A DNA stretch of 26,538 nt, taken from the NCBI GenBank assembly GCA_008931825.1, contig QXVZ01001322.1, forward strand, positions 1 to 26,538. The letters run 5' to 3'. Under the pieces are notes generated by a model. The model was not told where the DNA came from and ran no database searches. It saw only the letters and a list, made by a program, of their open reading frames with translations. The stretch's first letter is position 1. Every line of letters starts with the position of its first letter. Of this stretch, positions 1 to 8,013 are shown in pieces. This stretch comes from Phallusia fumigata. Its lineage: Eukaryota > Chordata > Ascidiacea > Phlebobranchia > Ascidiidae. A program made the position numbers and the translations under genes.

Positions 1-67
1 CCGATTCTGAACCCAGGTTCTGGACGCTATACTTCAAAATAAGAAATTAACCATTCGTCTGTTGCGT

Positions 68-107
68 TATAAAACCAAGAAATTTAGGGAGTGGATCACA
101 GTCAGTC
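68..107 (+). promoter_or_regulatory. TATA box plus initiator-like core promoter
   Basis: TATAAAA lies at 68-74. About 30 bases downstream is TCACAGTCAGTC (96-107), which contains initiator-like TCA steps, including the arthropod-style TCAGTC. The spacing from the first T of the TATA box to A98 is 30 bases, the usual distance to a start site. The following 160 bases contain no ATG and end in a strong splice donor, which supports a real transcription start. This is a prediction from motifs only. Confidence 0.4.
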
Positions 108-468
108 TCTGTTGTTGCAAGAAAAACAAAACCGTAATTCTCAAAGCATTATCGCTAAGTTTGTTTGTTCCATCTGCGAAGGAAAGTTTTTAGTGAAGAG
201 CGTTTTAATAACCACAGAAGTAGTTGTGGAAAACTGATTATTTGTGAGTGTGGAACGAGGTAAGAAATAAGGTTTGTTTTGTATTTATTTTTTCTTACTT
301 ACCATTTAATCTGTTACAGCTTTACCAGAAAATGTAACCTTCGCCGTCACAGGGTGGATGACTGCAAGCTTCGAACAGAAGCTCGGAAAACGTAAGTTAC
401 TAAACCGAGAGGTCGGCGGGTGTTCAATTTTGACAAACGATGAGTTGATATTGCTTTTGTTGATTTAG
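98..468 (+). other. Candidate spliced 5' leader: two exons and two short introns
   Basis: Exon 1 would run from about 98 to 259 and has no ATG. Intron 1 is 260-319 (60 bp; GTAAGAAAT donor, pyrimidine tract, CTGTTACAG acceptor). Exon 2 is 320-391. Intron 2 begins at 392 with GTAAGTTAC and could end at 468 (TTGTTGATTTAG) or at 515 (GGCTTTGCAG). Exon 2 has two upstream starts: ATG-TAA at 332, and an ATG at 358 that stops soon after either splice. The donors are near-consensus and the intron lengths are typical of small invertebrate introns. No homologue is recognised, so this could also be a leader of a mobile element or a noncoding RNA. Confidence 0.35.
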
Positions 469-485
469 ATTAGGTGTGATTTTCT

Positions 486-602
486 ATGTTGAAGCTGGAT
501 TGTGCGGCTTTGCAGGAAATATTAGGGCCTGCAACAAGCGATGAGGAAAATCCTCATGCAGCGCTTAAGTCAACTTTAAACTCTCTCATTCTTTATGGGT
601 GA
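486..602 (+). CDS. Small ORF, 38 residues, unrecognised
   Basis: The ORF runs from ATG at 486 to TGA at 600-602, in what would be exon 3 if intron 2 ends at 468. Residues 10-28 have a helical, charged look (EILGP, then TSDEENPHAALK). There is no signal peptide, membrane segment or motif I recognise. Three AATAAA signals follow within 60 bases, so promoter, introns, ORF and poly(A) signals form a compact unit of about 600 bp. The short length means chance cannot be excluded. If the acceptor at 515 is used instead, this ORF loses its start, and the exon 2 ATG gives only a peptide of about 20 residues. Confidence 0.2.
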   Translation: MLKLDCAALQEILGPATSDEENPHAALKSTLNSLILYG

Positions 603-622
603 TTTAAATTCCTTAGCCCCAC

Positions 623-659
623 AATAAACATGGGGGTTATAATAAAATAGGGAAATAAA
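623..659 (+). terminator. Cluster of three AATAAA poly(A) signals
   Basis: AATAAA occurs at 623-628, 641-646 and 654-659, just after the stop codon of the 38-residue ORF. The cluster is consistent with the 3' end of the candidate unit starting near 98, though AT-rich DNA produces such hexamers by chance. Confidence 0.3.
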
Positions 660-660
660 A

Positions 661-2800
661 TTGATCCCTTAAGTTTGCCTTTTTAATGTTTATTCGCTGA
701 ATTTTGTCGAGCCCACTTTTAATGAACAAAATTAAATTTCCCAAGGCTGGCACTCAAGCGAAGGCAACATAATCAGACGTTGTTTGGAGAGGAGAATGTG
801 GAAAAAGTTTTCCCTTTAAATTTAAATCTGGAGTAAGTACAAATTTTCAGTTTAAGGGAATAAAGTGTGGTTGCAGTTTGGTAATGTTACATTTTGTCAA
901 ACGTATGTTTTGAATTCCCAGAGAAAGCGGAAATTTACACATAATAGACTGTTTTGTTTTAAAATACGCTGCTGGAATTTTTTTTTGGTGGCGATCCGAG
1001 TGCCTTGGTTCAGCCAACAATTGATGAAATTGAAGTCCGGGGGAATTTGTTCCATACTCACTTTCCCTTGTTTTTTGTCGACACTGAACGCCTTTCCTCA
1101 AAAACACAAGATAATGCCGCCTCGAAGATACCACTTCTGCCTCCAAATCAATCCCTCCCCATTTTGTTTGTCTGAAAATTTTAAAGTCACATTTGAGGAT
1201 GGACGGGATGTATTCAAAAACTGGAACGAGTGAGGTTCTTCGAAACAGAACCATAGTGGACTGGTCGCTGCCCCATACTGTCCAATGTGAAGCTTTGTCC
1301 GAAATGGTTGTACATTGAAGGCAACAAGGAGTATGGAGTTAGGAAGCATTATGTTCCTGTTTTGAAAGGACGCCGTTCGCGTGATCATGGTGGTGTGTCC
1401 TAAGTGGTCGCACGTCTTAGAAGTGACAAGCCGAAGCTGCCCTTTTTTGGTGAAATAAAGCATTGACTATGTGCCTTACCTTTCTATTCCTTGCAATTGC
1501 GTCTTTTCTCGTACTCTTTGTGTCATAAATCTGTGACGCGAGTAGAATTTTTCGTGTTTATTATAGCGTGACAAACGTTGTTGTTGTGTCATTGTTGAGT
1601 GTACTTCCAGTTTAATCTGTTTACTGTTGTAGCTATTCAGACAAAGCGTTAGTAATCAGGGCTGTTCAAAAGCGCGCGAATCCGCGCAAAAAGGACATTA
1701 CCGGAGAACATGTTCAGTCTGGACAGGTTAAATGAAACCCAATTATACAACTACCACAACTGTCCTGCCCGCACGAATGCGATATCGCCAATTAAGTGCG
1801 CCGAAACCGACACTTCTGCGGCAAGCACAAAAGAAAGCTTGCCATTATAGAAAGAGTGTGTTTGTTTGTACGCTGGCAGCTTCGTTGTCGGACAGTAATG
1901 GTGAAGACGTGAAAGCACAGTTTCTCAGACCACGATCAGCTGCGTAATCTCGTCCTTCGCCTATTCGTTGAGACATCCCGCATCACCGTCTTCCCCACCC
2001 AAATGCAGGATGGCTACAGGCGGATGTAGATCATATGTTGGGCTACGTGCGACAGTCGCATAGTTTCTTGTCGCGAACATCACCTGTAGCTGGCAAGCTT
2101 CGATCTGGAAACCCACATCTTGACGTTCATTTCCCACAGGCGCTCCTCAATTTCATAAAATGTCACTGTAAATCGGCCGGCACCGTAACGTGATATTCGA
2201 CTTTGCCGCGTGATGAATGAAACCACTACTAAATGCATCATAATAACCGTTGTGCAGGCAGTGTGTGAAATATGCGTAGTCATTTTTGTTCAGTGGTCAC
2301 CAGACCGCCTTTTTTCATGGAGTGAAGGTTTGCAATAAGATGTTGTTTGTGGCATCATAATTAACAATGTCGCAAAGGGTCATCAAGTATGTATCAATAA
2401 ATGACAAAAGCGATGATAACATATACAATCGCCTAATTACTTAAAAATTGCTAAATTTGTTTTGATGCTACAGCAAACCTGCTTAAACCACAACAACAGT
2501 GTAGCTTTGGAAGCATCTGTAGCATTCGCCTTTGTATTTAACACATTACGTCACTCAGAAATCGCACCGCTGGATGACCAGGCACAATTTAATCTTCTTA
2601 TCTAGCATTCGAACTTTCCGGATGTGGTTAATATGTGCAAACCTCGGTAAACACATCCATCATTTGTCGGACGGCCCGCACGAGTTTAGCGAGTGACATT
2701 CTCATTGCTTTAAGCCACAATTATTTGCTTTAAACGCCCTTTCATTCTATGTAATTCTTAACTGCGAAAAACGCGTAAAGCCCTTTCCTATATAGCGCGA
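661..2800. other. 2.1 kb with no recognisable gene
   Basis: Several overlapping open frames of 60-135 codons occur on both strands (for example 865-1233 plus and 847-1254 minus). They overlap antisense, many start at non-ATG codons, and none contains a motif I recognise. The frame beginning at about 1709 (MFSLDRLNETQLYNYHNC) reads plausibly for about 45 codons and then stops. No tRNA, repeat or terminal inverted repeat was identified. The gypsy relic begins at the right edge. Confidence 0.4.
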
Positions 2801-3593
2801 CTCTTCCGTCGTTAAGACAGACAGATTTGGTTTAAAATGTGCGGCCCAAACATTCCAACGTTTCATGGATGACGTCATGACGAACTTAGAAGATTTTGTT
2901 TTCGTTTATCTCGATGACATCCTACTCGCTTCGGAGGATCCTAAGATGCACGAAAAACACCGGGCATTGGTATTCCAACGGTTAGTCGACTATGCCTTAG
3001 TGCTAAACGCAAAGAAATCACTGCTAGATCAACAGCAGGTTGAATTTCTTGGGCATTTGGTTACCGCAACTGGTATGTGTGCAAGCAATTCGCGACTTCC
3101 CGAAACCATCCAATGTAACACAATTACGCTCCTTCCTAGGAATGATTAATTTCTACAGGAGATTTCTACAGAACGCCGCCTCTACCCTTCGCCACTTGGA
3201 CGTGATGTTTGGAGGACAACCAAAGAACAGCAAGCAACCTCTGGTTTGGACTGCTGAAGCAGACAGCGCTTTCGAGGAGGTCAAGCAGAAGTTCGCTGTT
3301 GAGGTGACGTTACACTTTCCTAAGCACAATGCTAGATTCTCCTTAGTGTGTGACGCAAGCGCCTTCGCCACTGGAGCGTGTCTCAACCAACTCGTCGACG
3401 GTGTTTGGGAACCGGTAGGTTTCTATTCGAGGCTTTGAACAAGGCAGAAAATAATTATAGCACCTTTGACCGAGAACTACTTGCAATATTTCTTGCCATT
3501 AAATAATTCAAGTACATTCTCCTAGGCAGAAGATTTAATGTGGTGACAGACCATTTGCCAGTGGTGAAGGCAATTCGTTCAGCGAAGACGGAT
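2800..3593 (+). pseudogene. pol: Gypsy reverse transcriptase-RNase H relic
   Basis: The first recognisable block is GLKCAAQTFQRFMDDV (from 2829). The catalytic YLDD box is at 2907-2918, and the FLGHLVTATG block ends near 3078. About six residues are then missing and the frame shifts to the one reading VQAIRDFPKP and FLGMINFYRRFL. A second frameshift falls near 3436: after FYSR the match continues in another frame as ALNKAENNYSTFDRELLAI. An in-frame TAA lies at 3504-3506, where the family normally has a His codon. RNase H ends at the TDHLPVVKAIRSAK block before the N. The upstream part of RT (fingers, first catalytic Asp) is absent, so this is a 5'-truncated, multiply broken copy. Confidence 0.85.
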
Positions 3594-3946
3594 NTGCAAG
3601 TATTTTTATTCGTATGAAATTGTAGAGCGTCATCCTTTTAAGGATAAGGCGCCTCTTGCTGTAGGGACGTACGTAACAAATTCTCATAACGCCGCGTCAA
3701 TAAAAAACTTTACAATGGCTTTCAAAAGCGACGAAAATCCGTCCGCGTCTTTTTATTTTCGATGTAAGCCTTACTTTGATTCATCCAGTTTTGTCCGTTG
3801 TTTTTTAAGAAGAGCCTTAAGATGTAGCGGACCTGTAATTTTGCTACAAACGTGTGACGCAAAGCGAACCTTTTTCTCGCATTGCCTTTATAAGTGCTGT
3901 AACGTGGTTCTTCGTTCATTCAATTTCCTGATTGTATGATAAAGTN
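3594..3946. other. Short contig between two N placeholders, probably misplaced
   Basis: A single N sits at 3594 and another at 3946. The 351 bases between them interrupt the gypsy pol between RNase H and integrase and show no similarity to pol. The last 259 bases (3687-3945) are identical to 5042-5300, which starts immediately after a third N. The simplest reading is that this small contig overlaps the sequence after 5041 and belongs just upstream of it, with the first 92 bases (3595-3686) filling that gap. Confidence 0.6.
3687..3945 (+). repeat. Exact 259-bp direct repeat, copy 1
   Basis: This segment matches 5042-5300 along its whole length, including an unrecognised 74-codon open frame in both copies. 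The left copy ends exactly at N3946 and the right copy begins exactly after N5041. Perfect identity beside heavily decayed neighbours suggests unmerged overlapping contig ends rather than an ancient duplication. It contains TTTATAAG and an AATAAAAAA run but no TG...CA ends of a long terminal repeat. Confidence 0.9.
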
Positions 3947-5040
3947 ACTAATTCAATGTGGTAGCCAAGCAAAACGAAGACATGCAAGAAGAGATTTTTG
4001 GTGATATTTCAACTGGGAACTTCAGACCCATTGTCCCTGAAACCTTGAGAAGGAAAGCTTTCGACACGATGCACTGTTTGTCACACCCAGGTACCAAAGC
4101 AACTACACAATTGATTTCTTCACGCTTTGTATGGCATGGCATGAAAAAAGACATGGCAGACTGGTGATTGACTTGTTCACCCTGCCAAACGAACAAAGTG
4201 AAGCGACACATTAAGGCACCTTGGGATAAGTTCGTGGAGCCCCGAGAAAGATTTTCCCACATCCATTTGGATATCGTCGGAAAATTGGCAGAGAGCGACG
4301 GTTACTCTTATTTGTTAACTCTATGTTGCAGATATACCAGGTGGTTCGAGGCTATTCCTTTGCAAGATATCTCGGCATCGACCGTAGCCACAGCATTCTT
4401 GAACCACTGGGTGGAGCGTTTTGGGATGCCCGACTATTTAACTTCTGATCGCGGATCCCAGTTTTCCTCACAAACTTTTTAACGACCTATGCGCTCAACT
4501 AGGTATCACTTTACATCAAACTGCTGCCTACCATCCTGTATCTAACGGGCACATCGAAATAGGCCAAAAATGCCTAAAATCTGCTTTAAAAAGTTACCAG
4601 AACGCGAACGACTGGCACAATAACCTTGGCCTTGTCTTATTTGGTTTAAGAAGTTAAACCTGATATTGATTGTTGTTCAGCGGAACTGGTGTATGGAACC
4701 ACATTGCGGTTACTAGCGGAGTTTTTCCAGAGCATTGAACCAGAAGTGGCACCAGTTGATTTTTCCCGACGGTTGACTGCATTTTTGACACATTTGCAGT
4801 TTTCTAACCGCAGAACGCAAACAAGGGTCAGTACCTACGTAGACCCGCTAAAAAAGGCTCCCTATACCCAAAATACGACGGACCTTTCAAGGTCCTAACA
4901 CGAAACGACAAATATTTTACCCACTGACCTTACAGCAAGAAGCCCGCTTTTCCAGTGATGCAACACTTAATCATGATTTGCATGCAGAAAACCAACCGAG
5001 ACGAGACGATTCTGACGAATCCAATAAAAAGCATTAGCCG
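3947..5040 (+). pseudogene. pol: Gypsy integrase relic
   Basis: The zinc-binding HHCC domain is visible as HCLSHPGTKAT, then FVWHGMKKDMADW, and after an in-frame TGA (4165-4167) CSPC. The DDE core follows: first Asp in IHLDIVG at 4270, second Asp in TSDRGSQF at 4447, a frameshift near 4480, and Glu in SNGHIE at 4556. The spacing between the second Asp and the Glu is close to 35 residues, as in retroviral-type integrases. A stop after LVLFGLRS near 4655 and a further frame change lead to AELVYGTTLRL, the C-terminal box found in this clade, and then to the YDGPFKVL block near 4880 in a third frame. All key residues are present but the frame is broken at least four times. Confidence 0.85.
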
Positions 5041-5041
5041 N

Positions 5042-5300
5042 TAACGCCGCGTCAATAAAAAACTTTACAATGGCTTTCAAAAGCGACGAAAATCCGTCCG
5101 CGTCTTTTTATTTTCGATGTAAGCCTTACTTTGATTCATCCAGTTTTGTCCGTTGTTTTTTAAGAAGAGCCTTAAGATGTAGCGGACCTGTAATTTTGCT
5201 ACAAACGTGTGACGCAAAGCGAACCTTTTTCTCGCATTGCCTTTATAAGTGCTGTAACGTGGTTCTTCGTTCATTCAATTTCCTGATTGTATGATAAAGT
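5042..5300 (+). repeat. Exact 259-bp direct repeat, copy 2
   Basis: This is identical to 3687-3945 and begins immediately after N5041. Unlike copy 1 it continues without a gap into the following sequence, so this is probably the true location of the segment. Confidence 0.9.
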
Positions 5301-5301
5301 G

Positions 5302-6024
5302 GTTGTCGCCTCAACGGATTATTTTTAGGAAGTTGTCAAGAAAGCCAAGTCGTTGGTGCCAAGCAATGGAAGTCAGGAGAATGAATTTTATTGTCCTAAA
5401 TTACTGGAAAAGTTCATCAAATACACACTGCCAAAACTTGCTTTGTGGTCGAGTTTGATGATTGGAGATTCGGGTCGTCCAAAGACAACAGAACGCGGGG
5501 AATTATGGACAAAAGATAACAGAAGTGAAATTGAGCAAGGGTCAAGTTAGAAGGTTCTAAGGTTTACATGAGTTTCCACAGGTTTTCGCTAACACCCTTC
5601 TTGGGTAATTGGGTTAGTGCTCGAATACAAGGATGACTTCAGGATATGTGAGAAACAAAAGCGAGAAAACACAGAATCATCTGAAGCTAAAAAAGGTGGC
5701 AAAAAAGAAGCAGGCTTGTAGGATTTGACAAAAGCTTGGATGAGTACATGCAATCCCTCGGCAAATAACTGACGAACTGCGTAGACTCTAAAAAGCCCTA
5801 GAAGAAAACAACGTGTTCTTGTAACTTTCAAGTGGGTGCCTAACTTTTTCATAAGCGGCTTTGACGTAACAGAAAAATCTCCTGTCCACACAGCCACGCA
5901 AATTTTAAATGTTCAAGGAAACCACTGGGTTACTGCATCCAATATTTTTTCTGGCAATCAATTTACCATCATGATTTATGACATACCAGGAACGCCTAAT
6001 TATTTCCAAACTTACTTCACGTAA
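5302..6024 (+). pseudogene. Transposon-like ORF relic ending in a Ulp1/C48 protease-like block
   Basis: Two parts lie in the same frame. At 5353-5547 the translation includes CPKLLEKFIKYTLPKLALWS followed by TERGELW. This resembles an LWS...E.W block I associate with invertebrate transposon proteins that carry a C-terminal Ulp1-type protease. At 5836-6021 it includes ILNVQGNHWVTASNI (His codon at 5923) followed by MIYD, like the catalytic His-Trp and Asp blocks of C48 cysteine peptidases. Stops fill the region between them (5548-5835), and no Cys-box partner is visible. Both family assignments rest on motif memory alone; the second is the stronger. The gene is dead. Confidence 0.35.
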
Positions 6025-6371
6025 CAAAAAAAATAGAAATTGCGTTTTTTTTCGAATGTAGCACTGCAGACAACTGGATCAGGAAACTGCAGTCTATTCG
6101 CAATAGCACTTGTAGCGATTATTACCTTGCGTTTGTTTTGATTTACGTAATTTTCTATCACAACCGTGTACAGTTTGAATTTCGTTCACGATCGACTATA
6201 TAAGCAATTCAGTTAGTTGCACAATATTTTCACATCACCGCATTATTTTCTGTATTGTTCAATATTTCTTGTCTACCACTTATGGCTATTATTTGTTTCT
6301 TCACTTCACCTCGTTCACATTATTTTTCTTTCACTTTGTATTCCTTTGTACACTGTTCTGTCGTCGCACTT
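6025..6371. other. AT- and pyrimidine-rich stretch with no gene
   Basis: No open frame or motif of note was found. TATATAAG lies at 6197-6204 with TTCAGTTAGTT following, but the TATA-to-initiator distance (14 bases) is too short for a normal promoter. Copy 2 of the downstream repeat (before 20457) is also preceded by similarly T-rich sequence, so the repeat may extend leftward in diverged form. Confidence 0.3.
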
Positions 6372-7310
6372 CCCGCCTGATTGACTTTATGCTCCCGGAT
6401 GTGACAGGTGGTTGCCTGTGATTGGGCGAGTGCCTCCAGCGCAAAAGCACGTGCAGGTGGCGAACGAAAATTAGTTAGTCCTCTTGTGGGTGCCGTGCTG
6501 ATCGGTGGTGAAATTTCTGTGCTGTACCCGTTGTTTTGCGTTGTGAAAGATTAAGTGTATGGGAATTGTCGCAGCGTATATGTCTTATAATATCTAAAGT
6601 GTTAATAAACAGTAAAGTGCCCTTTAAGCGAAACTGGTGTTAGGTAGACTTGGTGTAACGTCAGAAACTTTTGCTCGCCTAGCACCGCGCTGACGTCACA
6701 CTAGATAAATTTGGTCCCAATTTCTGAAAACGCGTGTTGCTACCAGAAACGCTTTGTATTCAAAATCGAAACGCTTAACACGAACAGTACGATTACGTTC
6801 AAGTAATCGAATCATACTAGTTACACTTGAACAAGCGTGGCTTACCTCGCATCACCAACGGCTCACTTATAATATATGATCAGTTTGGGACACATTTAAC
6901 CCTTAATATCTAATAAAGTAAAAAATCAATTGGTTTTTGCTGATCTTGTCACATAACCTTTACCAACAACCTGACCCACACTGCACGTGGCACAAAAACT
7001 TAACACTAACATTTACCAAAGCATGGCAAGAGAAAGACAACCTATGGCATTGTGGTGCAATCCTACATCATGCGATGTGACGTAGTAATACGGTTGGGTG
7101 ATTTCACGATGTTACACTTTGGCTTTTGTGGTGAGCCGTTATTGCAGGGTTCTGAGCCGTTTACAGAATTAGGGAGACAGCTTCGGAAAAGAATCCTGTC
7201 GGGAAAAGATCCAGTTGGCTGGGGTTTCCTAGGTTTTTTTGGCAAAGTTAATATTGCCACCCGAAACTACTAGGCCCAATTCCGAGGCTGTCAAAATAAT
7301 TCGGTAACAC
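6372..7310 (+). repeat. LTR-like interspersed repeat, copy 1 (interrupted)
   Basis: The segments 6372-6653 and 7119-7310 are similar, in order, to 20457-20946. Shared landmarks are CCCGGATGTG, TGATTGG, CTTGTGGG, an AATAAACAGTAA poly(A) signal near 6604, GTGTTAGGTAGAC, GTGAGCCG, and the final stretch around CCGAAACTACTAGG to TTCGGTAACAC. A CAAT-like box, then a poly(A) signal, then a conserved leader suggest a long terminal repeat with adjoining 5' leader, or the 5' region of another retroelement. No TG...CA boundary or primer-binding site could be fixed. Between the two segments lies a nested insertion. Confidence 0.6.
6654..7118. mobile_element. 465-bp nonautonomous element with terminal inverted repeats
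   Basis: This segment interrupts the repeat at 6372-7310; the copy at 20457-20946 shows the uninterrupted site (AGACCTGGCTTTCG). Flanking TTGG occurs at 6650-6653 and 7119-7122, a likely 4-bp target-site duplication. GTGTAACGTC at 6653-6662 is complementary, with one mismatch, to GATGTTACAC at 7108-7117. There is no transposase, so it is a MITE-like passenger. A TGACGTCA octamer lies near 6690. The exact ends are uncertain by one or two bases because the inverted repeat overlaps the TTGG. Confidence 0.6.
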
Positions 7311-7722
7311 ATTTGCTGCCCCTTTTGCATCGGCATTCGACAAGAGGATGTAGTCATTGAGAAGGCGAGTTCACGCGGAATGATCAGGCAGTGGCTAGAA
7401 AATCGAAAAGGCACCAAATGCATATTCCAGTATACTTCTATTGCAGGTTGGATCATCGCCTAACGTCTTTTAATAAAACTGTCCAAGTATGTGTAAAGTT
7501 ATTTTTACTTCACAAATTTCAGATTATTAGAAAGTCACCAACTTAAGTTCAAAAATATTAATGCTAATGACTCTCATCCGACCGTGTCGCGTGCATTGAG
7601 CAGTCATATTCACAAGCGTATTAATGTTCGGTGCTTGAATATTTTTTAACGGTTTGCGTCAATCGCTTTTGAATTTGTTGGAAAGTGTTGTGCAAATTTG
7701 CCTTTCCGGCTCTTTTTGGTTC
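7311..7722. other. No recognisable gene
   Basis: This is AT-rich sequence between the LTR-like repeat and a hAT-like terminus. The open frame at 7229-7456 minus begins with non-coding-looking sequence and overlaps the repeat. No promoter for the downstream helicase gene could be identified. Confidence 0.35.
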
Positions 7723-7728
7723 GCATAG

Positions 7729-7800
7729 GGTTGCCAACCGTCCTTTGTTTTAAAGGACAATCCTTTATTCAGCTATATTTGTCCTTCGTTTTCAAAACAC
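7729..7800. repeat. Possible hAT-type transposon terminus
   Basis: GGGTTGCCAACC (7729-7740) is followed at once by GTCCTTT / AAAGGAC (7741-7747 and 7753-7759), a perfect 7-bp stem with a 5-base loop, and then more TCCTTTATT / GTCCTTC repeats. A start of this kind (GGGTTGCCAACCGTCC) is familiar from hAT-like element ends in animals. No matching inverted end or 8-bp target duplication was found. The assignment rests on motif memory. Confidence 0.3.
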
Positions 7801-8013
7801 TCACGGCGTCCTTGTTGCTGGGTATTGTAAGATTCGGAATGGAACAATCTGCGTCGCATTGTTGATGCGCTAAAACCGATGTTCGACGTTACCAAACTTT
7901 TACAAACCTGAAATGTCGCGGGTGGTGAATTCTACGCCCACTGCATTAAACTAAAGCATAATAATCATAAATCTACATCTCACTATGAAGCAATTGCACA
8001 GGAAGTTTCCGAA

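Larger units (their letters stand above)
2800..5040 (+). mobile_element. Decayed Ty3/gypsy retrotransposon (CsRn1-like pol), split by assembly gaps
   Basis: In order on the plus strand are reverse transcriptase palm, RNase H and integrase, the Ty3/gypsy domain order. The wording of the blocks (CAAQTFQRFMD, YLDD, AIRDFPKPSNVTQLRSFLG, HPGTKATTQL, TYHP-like box, ELVYG) fits the CsRn1/Mag side of the Metaviridae. The element lacks gag, protease and the N-terminal RT. No flanking long terminal repeats could be recognised. It carries frameshifts and stops, plus single N bases at 3594, 3946 and 5041. The 351 bases between the first two Ns are not gypsy-like and are probably a misplaced contig. The element cannot be functional as assembled. 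Confidence 0.85.

Noticed and set aside
847-1254. Open frames on both strands (135 codons minus, 122 codons plus)
   Set aside because: They overlap antisense, start at non-ATG codons or mid-sequence, have no motif and no neighbouring signals; consistent with chance openness.
3687-5300. The 259-bp duplicates as the two LTRs of the gypsy element
   Set aside because: Gypsy pol lies on both sides of the left copy, the copies lack TG...CA ends, and both abut N bases; contig overlap explains them better.
6197-6216. TATATAAG plus TTCAGTTAGTT as an LTR promoter
   Set aside because: The 14-base spacing is too short for a TATA/initiator pair, and the motif is not conserved in the second copy of the repeat.
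7400-8013. HUH endonuclease domain upstream of the SF3 helicase
   Set aside because: The frame is closed by TGA at 7909-7911. The 34 upstream codons contain only one possible His-containing phrase (EFYAHCIKLKHNNH), not a convincing HUH or catalytic Tyr motif.
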